From the NCBI GenBank assembly GCA_036251935.1, contig CP133967.1, positions 877,488 to 941,487 of the forward strand: a stretch of 64,000 nucleotides of DNA, written 5' to 3'. Each line of letters begins with the position of its first letter. Position 1 is the first letter of the stretch. Made by a program: the position numbers and the translations under genes. The notes under the pieces were generated by a model. That model was not told where the DNA came from, did no database searches, and saw only the letters and a list, made by a program, of their open reading frames with translations. This DNA comes from Orbaceae bacterium lpD04. GTDB lineage: Bacteria; Pseudomonadota; Gammaproteobacteria; Enterobacterales; Orbaceae. This document shows positions 53,844 to 63,093 of the stretch, one piece after another.

Positions 53844-56276
53844 ATGTACTTGTATCAATTGATGTTAAGTAAAGCGTGGCAAAAGCTAGAAGACGATTAT
53901 CTGCTATCTCGGGAAAATGCTCACCAATCTATTCCTATATTTCAGCTTAAACCTAAACGCATTAAGCATTTTTATGACTGCGGTTACGATGATATTGTTA
54001 AGCGTTTAGTTAATAATCCCAGTGACTGCAAAAACTTCTATCCCTCACTACAACAAGTTGGTTTGCCTTACCAAAGCTATTATGACAAATCCGCCGATAA
54101 AGTGGCGAGTGTCTTAAAAACGGCGCTATTTACTGAGCAAGTCATCTTAATCGAATTGCCGCCACGCAATGGTTATCTTGATTCATCCACCTCAATAAAT
54201 GACACTATAGCGGCTTTACCGGTGATTAAAGAGCCGATGTATGAACCCGATGATAGTTGGATTATCGTTGATTTGGTTAACCATAAACCGCAGCAAATTG
54301 ATATTCGTAATGCAAACAACAGCAGTGAACAGATTACTAACGTTCAAACTAGCCCTGATGAGATTTTTTTAAAACATGGTGATGTCTTTTCAGCCTCACA
54401 GGTTTTGCCCAAAGTGCATATTTTGCTAGGCGGCGCACAAGGTTATTATGATTTAACCCGGCGTGGTGAAAAGCCACTTCGGGTTAAAAAGCTTGCTCAA
54501 GCTTGGCTTGATGAACTAAGCACCTTACTTAGCTCAGGTAATTCACCGTTTAGTATTGAGCAAGACGAAGCCTTGGCAAGTGTCATTAATCATGGTTTTT
54601 CATCGCAACATAATCCAACTATCAAAGCACTTGATGAAAAAGCCAATTTTCGCCCTAACGAGCTAATTGGCGCACTATTTTATCAGTTATTATTAACACT
54701 CAACCAAACAATGTTTATTACCGCTAAGCAGCGCATCGGTGACCTTGCTTATGATGAGAGCGAAGGGGCGATTACCGATGCAAAACAACTAAGACAAGCG
54801 ATAAAATCATTAGCAAACTTACACCATAGCGAGGGTTATGATAAAGCTGACTATACGTATCATAATAACGACTTGGCAAACGTTGCCACCAAGTACCTTA
54901 ATCAGCCCTTAATCCATGATGGTACAAATAGCGATAAAGATTACCAAAGCAAACTCAAAGCACAAATAAAAAATAATACGCAAGTTGATAAGCTAACTGA
55001 TATTGAAAACCTCTATTTTACTGCCATCAAACTGCTAAAACGGCTGCGTGAGCCTGGCATTATTAAGCATGTAGAAACGAGGCGAGAGTATCAACTTAAA
55101 ACCACCAAGCTCAATTACCAACCAATAGTGTTAAAAACACTCGATTTTATTGCCTTAACCCTACACCGCAATTACCGTTATCAAATCAGCTCTGCCGATA
55201 ACTCGGCTCAGTTTATTGGTCGTTTTAGTCCTGACGATAACCTCAAGATTAAAATACCAACTAAGCATTCCCATATTAAAGAGTGGAACTTAACGGCAAC
55301 GCCCGTTGAAAATGACTTTGTTGATGAGTTTTTCCCGACCTTAAAAAAACAATATCAAAGCCTGCTATCAATGCCAGGTTTTACCTTGGGTGAAAGTGAT
55401 GTCGGGATTATGTACGGTAATACGATGATTGGCGGCGATAAAACGTTAAATAACCTTACCGCATCAATGCAAGTGGCTGGCGGCGCGGTAAGTTTATACT
55501 TTGCGGCGGCAATTGGTGCAACTGGCGTTGGCGCCCCACTGGCAGGCACCATCGGTTTTATTGGGCTTGATAATTTGCAAGCAGGCAGCCGAAGCTTATT
55601 ATCACAAGATACCACAACGACATATGGCGCACAGTTTTTAGAATGGTCAGGCGTACCGAAAGGGTATGGTGAAATTGTATATGGCCTATTTGATATTAGC
55701 GTTATCACCAAAGCTGGCTATGCGCTAAAAACCACTAATCAAGTCTATAATGTGGTAAAAGTTAAACCTATCGCTAACGCAAAACCACAACAGATAATAA
55801 AAGCCGAAGACGTCTCGATTTCAGTTGAAAATATCACCAAAAACCAGCAACATGTGGTGGAGTTGAAAGAGTTGAAATTAGATAATATTGATACTAAATC
55901 AACAGACTCAGCCATCTTGTTTAAAGAAGGAATGATTGTAAGTAAAATAATTAATTCAATAGAAACACAAGCAAGTGTTGACCGGAAATTAACTACGTAT
56001 TTACTTGAAAAAACACACCCTGTTGGAGGTAGTAAAGCTGATTGGTTTGATAAAGCTCTAGGCTTTAATAAGTCTAACTCAGACCAGTTATCTAAACAGA
56101 TCGTATTTGATATCGATCGCTCTGTTCAAACAGGAACGACAGAATTTGGTACTAAATATAATCAAGTAATTAAGCTCAATGGAGCTAATGGAAAACAGAT
56201 TGATGTTAATTTTGGCTGGATAAAAAATAATGACGAAGTGGTAAGACTAGTTACAGCTATTCCAACTAAAAAATGA
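53844..56276 (+). CDS. Polymorphic toxin with DUF6883-like C-terminal domain
   Basis: 810 residues, no signal peptide. Residues 1-530 are an unrecognised polar region; a glycine/alanine hydrophobic stretch near 545-575 (GGAVSLYFAAAIGATGVGAP) and GVPKGYGEIVYGLFDIS resemble pre-toxin segments. The last 96 residues (LLEKTHPVGGSKADWFDKAL, TEFGTKYNQVIKL, VRLVTAIP) look like DUF6883, a toxin domain often paired with DUF4926 immunity proteins; a DUF4926-like gene follows 22 bases on. Most likely delivered to rivals, possibly by the VgrG system 4 kb away, but no delivery marker was recognised. Confidence 0.75.
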   Translation: MYLYQLMLSKAWQKLEDDYLLSRENAHQSIPIFQLKPKRIKHFYDCGYDDIVKRLVNNPSDCKNFYPSLQQVGLPYQSYYDKSADKVASVLKTALFTEQVILIELPPRNGYLDSSTSINDTIAALPVIKEPMYEPDDSWIIVDLVNHKPQQIDIRNANNSSEQITNVQTSPDEIFLKHGDVFSASQVLPKVHILLGGAQGYYDLTRRGEKPLRVKKLAQAWLDELSTLLSSGNSPFSIEQDEALASVINHGFSSQHNPTIKALDEKANFRPNELIGALFYQLLLTLNQTMFITAKQRIGDLAYDESEGAITDAKQLRQAIKSLANLHHSEGYDKADYTYHNNDLANVATKYLNQPLIHDGTNSDKDYQSKLKAQIKNNTQVDKLTDIENLYFTAIKLLKRLREPGIIKHVETRREYQLKTTKLNYQPIVLKTLDFIALTLHRNYRYQISSADNSAQFIGRFSPDDNLKIKIPTKHSHIKEWNLTATPVENDFVDEFFPTLKKQYQSLLSMPGFTLGESDVGIMYGNTMIGGDKTLNNLTASMQVAGGAVSLYFAAAIGATGVGAPLAGTIGFIGLDNLQAGSRSLLSQDTTTTYGAQFLEWSGVPKGYGEIVYGLFDISVITKAGYALKTTNQVYNVVKVKPIANAKPQQIIKAEDVSISVENITKNQQHVVELKELKLDNIDTKSTDSAILFKEGMIVSKIINSIETQASVDRKLTTYLLEKTHPVGGSKADWFDKALGFNKSNSDQLSKQIVFDIDRSVQTGTTEFGTKYNQVIKLNGANGKQIDVNFGWIKNNDEVVRLVTAIPTKK

Positions 56277-56298
56277 TTTAATTTGAGGTATGATACTT

Positions 56299-56490
56299 AT
56301 GATTCAAGAAAATGATGTTGTTGTTGCTAAAAGAGATTTATCAAACCTTGTCCCAAAAGGATGTAAAGGTGCTGTTGTAATGGTATACCAAAAACCTAGA
56401 TTAGGCTATGAAATTGAATTTATTGATGATTGTGGTGAGACATTAGACGTTATGACCACCTTGCCTGATGATATTGAAAAAATATTATAA
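56299..56490 (+). CDS. DUF4926-like immunity protein
   Basis: 63 residues, MIQENDVVVAKRDL then LVPKGCKGAVVMVYQKP and YEIEFIDDCGETLDVMTTLP, an SH3-like beta barrel matching DUF4926. The start is placed at 56299 because GAGG lies 10 bases before it; an earlier ATG is only one base from that GAGG. Directly behind the DUF6883-like toxin, so its cognate immunity by position. Confidence 0.8.
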   Translation: MIQENDVVVAKRDLSNLVPKGCKGAVVMVYQKPRLGYEIEFIDDCGETLDVMTTLPDDIEKIL

Positions 56491-56711
56491 TAGATAATAT
56501 TTTTTATATTTACTGTGATATTTTTTTAATATTAACATGTTATAAAAATTTCATGTTCTAATTATTATGAGCTATTTTTTAAAGTTATTTTAATATTAGT
56601 GCTTTTTGCGGTAACTTATTGATATCTTATATTTTTTAAATATGCACAATTTTGATAACTTATTATAAATAATAAAAAATGGTTAGCCTTATCTCATGAC
56701 AAGGAAACTAT

Positions 56712-57878
56712 ATGTTGAAAACAATAAAAACTGATGATGAAAGAAAATCCATAGGTTTTTTCTATCAGGATTATGTGGCATTAAAATACTTAATGTCTTT
56801 GAATGAAGGCGAAACATTAGGTATTGAAGTTTATGATGATATTCATCATGAAGGTATTGAAGGTAATAAAACATTAATTCAAGTAAAGCATTCAATTAAT
56901 GAAGCTACTAATTTAACCAATAAGGATGTCGATCTTTGGAAAACGTTATTTAATTGGTCAAATATGTCCGATTCAATAGACGATAAGGATTTAAGTTTCC
57001 ATTTTTATACAAATAAACCATTAACTAAAGAAAAAGGTGTTTTAGAACTAATTACGGCTAAAAGTAAAAATATTGAAGCGATAAAAAAAGAAATTGGTTT
57101 AATTGAAGCTCAGCATGAAAATAAAGATAGTGAATTATATAAATATATTCATCATATCAACTCACTAGATACCAAAAAACTAAAAAAGATTATCGATAAC
57201 ATTGAATTTATTCATGATAATGAGAAACTAATTCAAGAAATAAAAAACTCCTTAAAGAATATGGCTGTTCCTAACAATAAAATAGATGATGCATTTCATT
57301 CTATTTTAGGTTCTTTTACTAATTATAAATACAACGAAATAAAACAAACAAACAAAGTAGAAATTTCCTATGAGCTTTTTAGAAATAAGTTAGGTTTTAA
57401 TCGCACTATTCAACTATCTAGAAACTGTGGTATTAATTTCGACAAATTTCACCAATTTGATTTAGCCTACCCTAATGATATAGAAAATAATATTTCATAT
57501 AACCAATTAAAGGATTTGAAATTTGGTATCAGAGATATTACTGGATATTGTAATCAAATGGCGAAGACTGAAGCTTTTTTACAACAAATGATGGATGAAG
57601 GGGAATTAACTGGTGATGAATATCAACGTATACAGGATATTGGAGTGGGGGAATGGAGTACTCATCATTCAGTAACCTACTTAGGAAATGATTTTTCGAC
57701 TGTTGATAACGAACACCTAGAACTTGCCCTAAAATTATATAAACAACTGATAATAGAATGCAATATTAATATCGATAATACTCCATTGCCAAAACCGATG
57801 ATTACAGGGACTTTGATAAAACTATCCGATATTCCCCGAATTGGCTGGTTGCAAAATTGGGAGGATAAATATAAATGA
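56712..57878 (+). CDS. ABC-3C system effector with Cap4/DUF4297-like nuclease domain
   Basis: 388 residues. The N-terminal domain has a PD-(D/E)XK layout: FFYQDYVALKYLMSL, GIEVYDDI (Glu39, Asp42-43) and LIQVKH (Gln57-Val-Lys59), as in Cap4/DUF4297-type double-strand DNA nucleases of Lamassu and related systems. The C-terminal part (residues 200-388) is a helical domain ending IPRIGWLQNWEDKYK, likely the docking part of ABC-three-component effectors. The stop overlaps the next ATG by 4 bases. Expected role: DNA cleavage once the ATPase senses invader DNA. Confidence 0.75.
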   Translation: MLKTIKTDDERKSIGFFYQDYVALKYLMSLNEGETLGIEVYDDIHHEGIEGNKTLIQVKHSINEATNLTNKDVDLWKTLFNWSNMSDSIDDKDLSFHFYTNKPLTKEKGVLELITAKSKNIEAIKKEIGLIEAQHENKDSELYKYIHHINSLDTKKLKKIIDNIEFIHDNEKLIQEIKNSLKNMAVPNNKIDDAFHSILGSFTNYKYNEIKQTNKVEISYELFRNKLGFNRTIQLSRNCGINFDKFHQFDLAYPNDIENNISYNQLKDLKFGIRDITGYCNQMAKTEAFLQQMMDEGELTGDEYQRIQDIGVGEWSTHHSVTYLGNDFSTVDNEHLELALKLYKQLIIECNINIDNTPLPKPMITGTLIKLSDIPRIGWLQNWEDKYK

Positions 57879-58321
57879 GTTTATATAACAATGAATTATT
57901 AGGAATTTTAGTCTTTCAAGAATTTATGTATATCAAAAAAGAAACTGAATTATATAGCTTAATGCTATTACTTCCAATAGTTTTTCATCAAAAAAGCCTC
58001 TCTTATCTATCTAATAAAAAGACAAAAGTCATATCTATTCAAAACTTAATATTAACTAAGCCTGAAATATTAGTTTCATTAAATAAGAGATATTATAATT
58101 TCCTGCCCAATTCAATAAATTGTTTATCATTATGTTTGGATAATGGTTTTTTTGAACTCAAGGATGGCAAAGTTTTTTTTCTAAAAAGAATGTTTAATGA
58201 AAATGATCTACCTAACTTAGGAAATAGAGCTTTAAAAATTCAAGCTTCTATAATGAATTTAGTCAGTTTATTATCGAGTGATTCCAGTCAACTTTATGAA
58301 TTATGCGGAGTAGAACTTTAA
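57875..58321 (+). CDS. ABC-3C system middle component
   Basis: 148 residues, all-helical in appearance. NNELLGILVFQEFMYI, YSLMLLLPIVFHQKSLSYL and LGNRALKIQASIMNLVSLL follow the usual pattern of middle components (LLPIV.H..... L) that bridge effector and ATPase. It is locked between its partners: 4-base overlap upstream, and its stop abuts the next ATG. Family assignment rests on context plus this pattern. Confidence 0.7.
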   Translation: MSLYNNELLGILVFQEFMYIKKETELYSLMLLLPIVFHQKSLSYLSNKKTKVISIQNLILTKPEILVSLNKRYYNFLPNSINCLSLCLDNGFFELKDGKVFFLKRMFNENDLPNLGNRALKIQASIMNLVSLLSSDSSQLYELCGVEL

Positions 58322-60145
58322 ATGCAAATAACGAATATATTAATTTGGCAAACAGATAAAACTTTGCGTAATTTTGAATTAAAAGAAAATAAAGTAAATG
58401 TCATCACCGGCGATTCAGGAAAAGGAAAATCGTCTATTTTAGCTATCATTGATTATTGTTTGCTTTCTAGTGATGCCGAAGGGATTTCTCTAACTAATGT
58501 CGATAATAATGTCGAATGGTATGGAATAAGATTTAAAATCAATAACAATTATTATGTTATTTGTAGACAAGCATTACACAACAAAGATGAGAATTTCGTA
58601 TTTTTTGATCAAAAAGGCATCATTCCTGAATGCCCTGAAAATAATATAAAAATAGATAAATTAAAAAATCAGCTTAATTATGATTTTGGTATTAATAGCT
58701 CTTTAGAAATTCCTTATGGTGGTTCAACTATTAAACAAGGTTCCAAGGTCTCTTATCGATATTTTTTACCAAACTGTTTTGTTGATCAATCAACGTTAAT
58801 TGCCAAAGATCATTTATATTCAAAATGGTCTAAAATAAAAACGCAAGAGAGAATTGATCGGACTTTTGATATGGCATTGGGGTGTGAGGATGTTGCCTCT
58901 ATGATCATAAGGACTAAAATTATAGAGTTAGAAAAAAAGTTAAATCAATTAGAGAAAAAGCAGATTAGTAGTAAAGACTCCTATTCAAACTATGAAGAAG
59001 AAATAAATAATCTTTATGATTTAGGGTGTAAATATAAATTGTTGCTTGCCGGTGAATTAATTAGCACACAGGAAAAACATGAGAAGTTAAAAGAAATATC
59101 TAGCATCAAGAAAATAGAAGATATTCCCATTTATAACGAAAAGCTTCAATTAGAGGAAAAGTTTTTTGATTTACGGAAACAACAAAAAGAGTTTGATGAT
59201 TTTATTAATCATCATCAGACTTATAAAAAATTCTTAACTACAAAACAAGATTCATTGAAAATAGCTAAATATATAGATAAAAATCAAAAAAATATTGTTT
59301 ATACACCTCATATTTATGAAATTATAAATAATATAATTATTCAACATCAGAAAATTAACGATGTAATTAAAGAAAAAAGCGGCAGTACTTTAATAGCAAT
59401 AACGTTACAAAGAAAAGATGAAATAGAATCTCAAATTGCAACCTTGACAAAGCAATTAGGTAAATTAGCTACAACAGAGAAAATTTCACCTAATGATATT
59501 TATCGATTTCTAGGCAAAGTAGAAACACACCTAGATAAAATCGTAGCAGAATCAAAAACAGATTATAGTAAAAATATTGAAGAGATAAATAATTCACTTA
59601 CTGATTTAAAGAATCAACTTACTGATAATAAAGAACTAAAAGAATTTACTTTAAGTTTATTAAATCTCAAACTAAAAGATATCTTCTCTCGAATGCCGTT
59701 AAAAGGTTTTGAAACGGCTTTCCCTGATTTTAAAAAGTCAGATAAAACAATCTCTTTAATAAACAATGAAAAACCAGAGAAAATGGCTAATATTGGTAGC
59801 GCTTCTAACTATATGTATCTTCATATAGCCTACTTTCTATCTTTACATGCTATAGCAAGAGAAAGAAAAATTGCATGGATGCCTCGATTTTTAGTTCTTG
59901 ATCAACCAAGCACTCCATATTTTAGCAAAAATGGTGAGAAAAGCTCCGATATAGCAAGTCTTGATTGTGTTTTATTAGAATTGAATAATTTTATAGATAA
60001 AATGCAGGAATATGGCGGTTTTCAGATATTAATATTAGAACATATAAGTGATTGGATTGAAAGTGGTTTAAATAATTTTACGTTAGTTGATAAAGAATTA
60101 CGTGGTGATTACGGATTGATTCATTTTCCTAAGAATAGTAATTAG
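58322..60145 (+). CDS. DUF3732-like SMC-type ATPase of the ABC-3C system
   Basis: 607 residues. Walker A GDSGKGKSS at 30-38; a long coiled-coil middle (about 200-430, rich in K, E, L, Q); signature-like NIGSASNYMYLHIAYF; Walker B FLVLDQPS with Asp near 527; H-loop LEHIS with His near 574. This is the head-coil-head design of SMC/RecF proteins, and the DQPS...YF motif is typical of DUF3732. It is the sensor/ATPase partner of the nuclease gene two upstream. Confidence 0.8.
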   Translation: MQITNILIWQTDKTLRNFELKENKVNVITGDSGKGKSSILAIIDYCLLSSDAEGISLTNVDNNVEWYGIRFKINNNYYVICRQALHNKDENFVFFDQKGIIPECPENNIKIDKLKNQLNYDFGINSSLEIPYGGSTIKQGSKVSYRYFLPNCFVDQSTLIAKDHLYSKWSKIKTQERIDRTFDMALGCEDVASMIIRTKIIELEKKLNQLEKKQISSKDSYSNYEEEINNLYDLGCKYKLLLAGELISTQEKHEKLKEISSIKKIEDIPIYNEKLQLEEKFFDLRKQQKEFDDFINHHQTYKKFLTTKQDSLKIAKYIDKNQKNIVYTPHIYEIINNIIIQHQKINDVIKEKSGSTLIAITLQRKDEIESQIATLTKQLGKLATTEKISPNDIYRFLGKVETHLDKIVAESKTDYSKNIEEINNSLTDLKNQLTDNKELKEFTLSLLNLKLKDIFSRMPLKGFETAFPDFKKSDKTISLINNEKPEKMANIGSASNYMYLHIAYFLSLHAIARERKIAWMPRFLVLDQPSTPYFSKNGEKSSDIASLDCVLLELNNFIDKMQEYGGFQILILEHISDWIESGLNNFTLVDKELRGDYGLIHFPKNSN

Positions 60146-60299
60146 ATTTAATTTATACTATTAAACTTCATATTAAATTAGTTTGAACCATCTGGTTCTA
60201 AGGTTTTATAAATCGGATAAAAAGAATTAAATAATATTATTCAGAATGAATATATTTTAAATAATGCGAAAAAAAGGAAAAAGCTCTTTTTTAAAGCAA

Positions 60300-60376
60300 A
60301 AAAAAGCCCAATTTATGATTGGGCAACATGATGAAAAAAAAGGAATCAGACATATTTCAGTTACAACAATACGATA
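60300..60376 (-). ncRNA. Candidate Fur-repressed small RNA (RyhB-like role)
   Basis: A strong intrinsic terminator on the minus strand (GCCCAAT-CATAA-ATTGGGC followed by nine T, 60298-60325) lies about 70 bases downstream of a Fur box overlapping a promoter. The interval holds no sizeable ORF. Size (about 77 nt) and control resemble RyhB, yet the conserved RyhB core is absent, so it would be a different sequence family. Confidence 0.55.
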
Positions 60377-60382
60377 ACTTAC

Positions 60383-60412
60383 ATATTAATGATAATCGTT
60401 TTTAAGTATGAA
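60383..60412 (-). promoter_or_regulatory. Promoter and Fur box of the candidate small RNA
   Basis: Minus strand TTCATA (60407-60412), 18 bases, TAATAT (60383-60388). The overlapping sequence ATTAATGATAATCGTTTTT at 60385-60403 matches the 19-base Fur consensus at 14 positions. Confidence 0.55.
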
Positions 60413-60720
60413 TGTGATAGGATTAATTGTAAGTGTGTTTTTAATATGTTTTTGTTATGAATTTGATATACATCATAAAAAATCAATTAATATACCTATT
60501 TTTAGCCTATTTTTAGCCTATTTTTTGGTATTTTAATGCTTGAATTCGAATAAGTATGTTTGTTGGTGGTGATAAAAATGAGATTAATCTAGCATTTTAT
60601 CGTTATTTTTTTGTTGTAACATGCCATTTTAGTAAAAAACGATAAATAAATTGCCGATATATTGTTAATCATCAGCCACACAAAATTTACTTAAGCTTAT
60701 TTATGTGGCATTAATTGATT
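60413..60720. other. Gene-free stretch downstream of yaaA
   Basis: 308 AT-rich bases. A direct repeat TTTTTAGCCTA occurs twice near 60500, and a GCCACA ... TGTGGC inverted repeat spans 60675-60709 just after yaaA without a T run. No coding frame or other element seen. Confidence 0.5.
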
Positions 60721-61518
60721 TTAATTATGCTTATGCAAACTAGCTTGTTTTTCACTGCGTGAAAACACCCACTCATTGCTACTTGATTGGCGTTTATCAA
60801 ACTGATAACCAGCTAGATCAAATGATTGCAGATCGACAGCTTCGTTTAGTTGATTTTTGATAATGTAACGGCTCATTAATCCTCTTGCTCTTTTGGCATA
60901 AAAACTAATGATTTTATACTTACCTTTGCTTTCATCTAAAAATACTGGGCTGATAATATCGGCATTAAGTTTTTTTTGATTAACGGCTTTAAAATATTCA
61001 TTAGACGCAAGGTTGATTAAGGTATGACTATTTTGCTGTGCTAGCTGCTGATTTAGTTGCTCAGTTACTGTATCGCCCCAAAATTGATAAAGATTGTCGT
61101 TATTGCCATTTTTAAGTTTAATCCCCATTTCTAAACGGTAAGGTTGTATCAGATCAAGTGGTCTTAGTAAACCATACAAGCCGGATAACATTCGTAAATG
61201 GTGCTGAGCAAAATTGATATTATTTTGATTAAAGTCATAAGCCTGCAAACCTTCATAAACATCACCTTTAAACGCAAAAATCGCTTGGCGCGCATTTTCG
61301 AGATTAAAATCAGCTTGCCAGTTTTGAAAGCGTTGATAATTTAGATCCGCAAGCTTTGAGCTGATTTTCATTAAATCAGCAATGGATTGCGGAGTTAACT
61401 CTTTACATGATTTAATCAGTGTTTGAGAATGATTTAGTAGCGCAGGTAACGTATATTCAGTCACGTTGACTGGCGAGTCATAATCCAATGTTTTAGCAGG
61501 GGAAATAACGGTGATCAT
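60721..61518 (-). CDS. yaaA: Peroxide stress protein YaaA
   Basis: DUF328 family protein that lowers free iron and protects DNA during hydrogen peroxide stress. 265 residues, begins [16 protein letters not shown] and carries [33 protein letters not shown] and [16 protein letters not shown] candidate iron-regulated small RNA lies downstream on the same strand. Confidence 0.95.
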   Translation of the reverse strand: MITVISPAKTLDYDSPVNVTEYTLPALLNHSQTLIKSCKELTPQSIADLMKISSKLADLNYQRFQNWQADFNLENARQAIFAFKGDVYEGLQAYDFNQNNINFAQHHLRMLSGLYGLLRPLDLIQPYRLEMGIKLKNGNNDNLYQFWGDTVTEQLNQQLAQQNSHTLINLASNEYFKAVNQKKLNADIISPVFLDESKGKYKIISFYAKRARGLMSRYIIKNQLNEAVDLQSFDLAGYQFDKRQSSSNEWVFSRSEKQASLHKHN

Positions 61519-61635
61519 AGCTTATTCCTAGGGTATTAAATGAAAATAAGATAAAAATTAGCGCTATTTTACCTCGTAAATTTTTATTTTCAGAGTATTA
61601 TTTAACTAACTATTTATCAAATAAGGAGAAACAAG

Positions 61636-61863
61636 ATGAATTCGACTAAAAAAGAGTTGCATGAAATTAAAGCATGGGCTAATACGCGTCAAACATCACT
61701 TGAAATTGCCGAGGCGATTTTTGAATTAGCCAATTATGATAATGTATTAGCTGATAAAATCTGGGAAGAGGGCAGTGATGAGGTTTTACCACTGGCTTTT
61801 GCTAAAACAGATGCCGATAAGCTATTTTGGGGTGAGCAGACAATTGAACGTAAAAACGTCTAA
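61636..61863 (+). CDS. yccJ: YccJ family small protein
   Basis: 75 residues, close to E. coli YccJ, including [40 protein letters not shown] and the end [13 protein letters not shown]. No function is established. AAGGAG precedes the ATG. rbn follows 13 bases after its stop and may share the transcript. Confidence 0.93.
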   Translation: MNSTKKELHEIKAWANTRQTSLEIAEAIFELANYDNVLADKIWEEGSDEVLPLAFAKTDADKLFWGEQTIERKNV

Positions 61864-61876
61864 CTAACCCCCTGTT

Positions 61877-62797
61877 ATGAAATTATTTTTTTTAGGTACT
61901 AGCGCTGGAACAATCACGTCTGAACGTAATGTTTCAGCGTTAGTGCTCGATTTAATTAAAGAGCGAAATTCACTGTGGTTATTTGATTGTGGTGAAGCAA
62001 CGCAACATCAAATGTTAAAATCAAAACTCAGCCTTGCAAGGCTTGAGAAAATCTTTATTACTCATTTGCATGGCGATCACTTATTTGGTTTACCTGGCGT
62101 TTTAACAACCCGTTCATTGATGCAAAATATGTCACCGCTCACGCTATATGGCCCAAAAGGTATTAAACAGTTTGTTGAAACAGTAATTAGTATTAGCCAT
62201 TCTTGGCTCACTTATCAATTAGATATTATTGAAATAGATAAGCCAATGGAACTTGTTAATGATGATCAGTTTATCGTTAATTGTGATGAACTTCACCATC
62301 GGGTTCCTTGCTTTGGTTATCGCATTGTTGAAAAAGATCGTTCACCAACACTTGATGTCGAAAAATTAAAAGCACACCGAGTACCAATAGGTCCACATTA
62401 TGCCGCGTTTAAATTAGGTAAAAAAGTGACGCTTGATGATGGCCGAGAGATAGATGGCAAAGATTATTGGGGTGAGGTTAAAAAAGGCCGTAAACTAGCA
62501 ATTTTAGGTGATACAACGCCTTGTGATGCAGCGGTTAAACTGGCGCTTGAGGTTGATATATTAGTTCATGAAGCCACCCAAAAACATGACCTTCAATATA
62601 AAGCCAATGATCGTGGCCACTCAACTACTCGTCAAGCTGCCGAAATTGCACGAAAAAGCCAGGCTAAAAAACTTATTGTGACGCATATTAGCCCTCGTTA
62701 CCAGCTTGCGGATAATCAATCGATTATTGATGAATGCCGACAGGTTTTTGTTAATACTGAAATTGCAACCGACTTTTTTCAAATTCCAATTGAATAA
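61877..62797 (+). CDS. rbn: Ribonuclease BN / tRNase Z
   Basis: Metallo-beta-lactamase-fold RNase that matures tRNA 3' ends. Zinc motif THLHGDHLFGLPG, with GDTTPCD, HEAT and a C-terminal THISPRY. 306 residues. In a genome whose tRNAs encode CCA it mainly trims 3' trailers, relevant to the tRNA 3'-end imitations at 9.5-10 kb. Confidence 0.93.
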   Translation: MKLFFLGTSAGTITSERNVSALVLDLIKERNSLWLFDCGEATQHQMLKSKLSLARLEKIFITHLHGDHLFGLPGVLTTRSLMQNMSPLTLYGPKGIKQFVETVISISHSWLTYQLDIIEIDKPMELVNDDQFIVNCDELHHRVPCFGYRIVEKDRSPTLDVEKLKAHRVPIGPHYAAFKLGKKVTLDDGREIDGKDYWGEVKKGRKLAILGDTTPCDAAVKLALEVDILVHEATQKHDLQYKANDRGHSTTRQAAEIARKSQAKKLIVTHISPRYQLADNQSIIDECRQVFVNTEIATDFFQIPIE

Positions 62798-62834
62798 CAG
62801 CCTATTTTACACTAAAAAATAAGCACTAATTTAT

Positions 62835-62868
62835 ACTAAAATAAGGCCTTACAATAAAATAATAACGA
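62835..62868. repeat. Dispersed 34 bp intergenic sequence, copy 2
   Basis: ACTAAAATAAGGCCTTACAA and the following 14 bases match 27567-27600 at 30 of 34 positions. The rest of the 62798-63093 gap shows nothing definite. Confidence 0.5.
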
Positions 62869-63093
62869 GTTATTGTTAATTTAGTTTAAATTTAACGAAA
62901 TCAAGCTATTGGCTATATTCCCCTACTTAAATAATAACATTACAATTTACTACAATTTGTTATATAATCGACAATATTTTGGGCTCTAATACTAGATGTA
63001 GTGTTTTGCACTATCTAGATTGCACTCATTTTATTCACTTATAAAATGATAGGTGTATCTTGAGCATATTGATTTGTATTGGAAAGGATAACT

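Noticed and set aside
55355-55711. 118-residue minus-strand ORF
   Set aside because: It is antisense within the polymorphic toxin gene and has no start signals of note.
60300-60376. RyhB orthologue
   Set aside because: Promoter, Fur box and terminator fit the role, but the conserved RyhB core sequence is not present, so I call it only a candidate small RNA of similar control.
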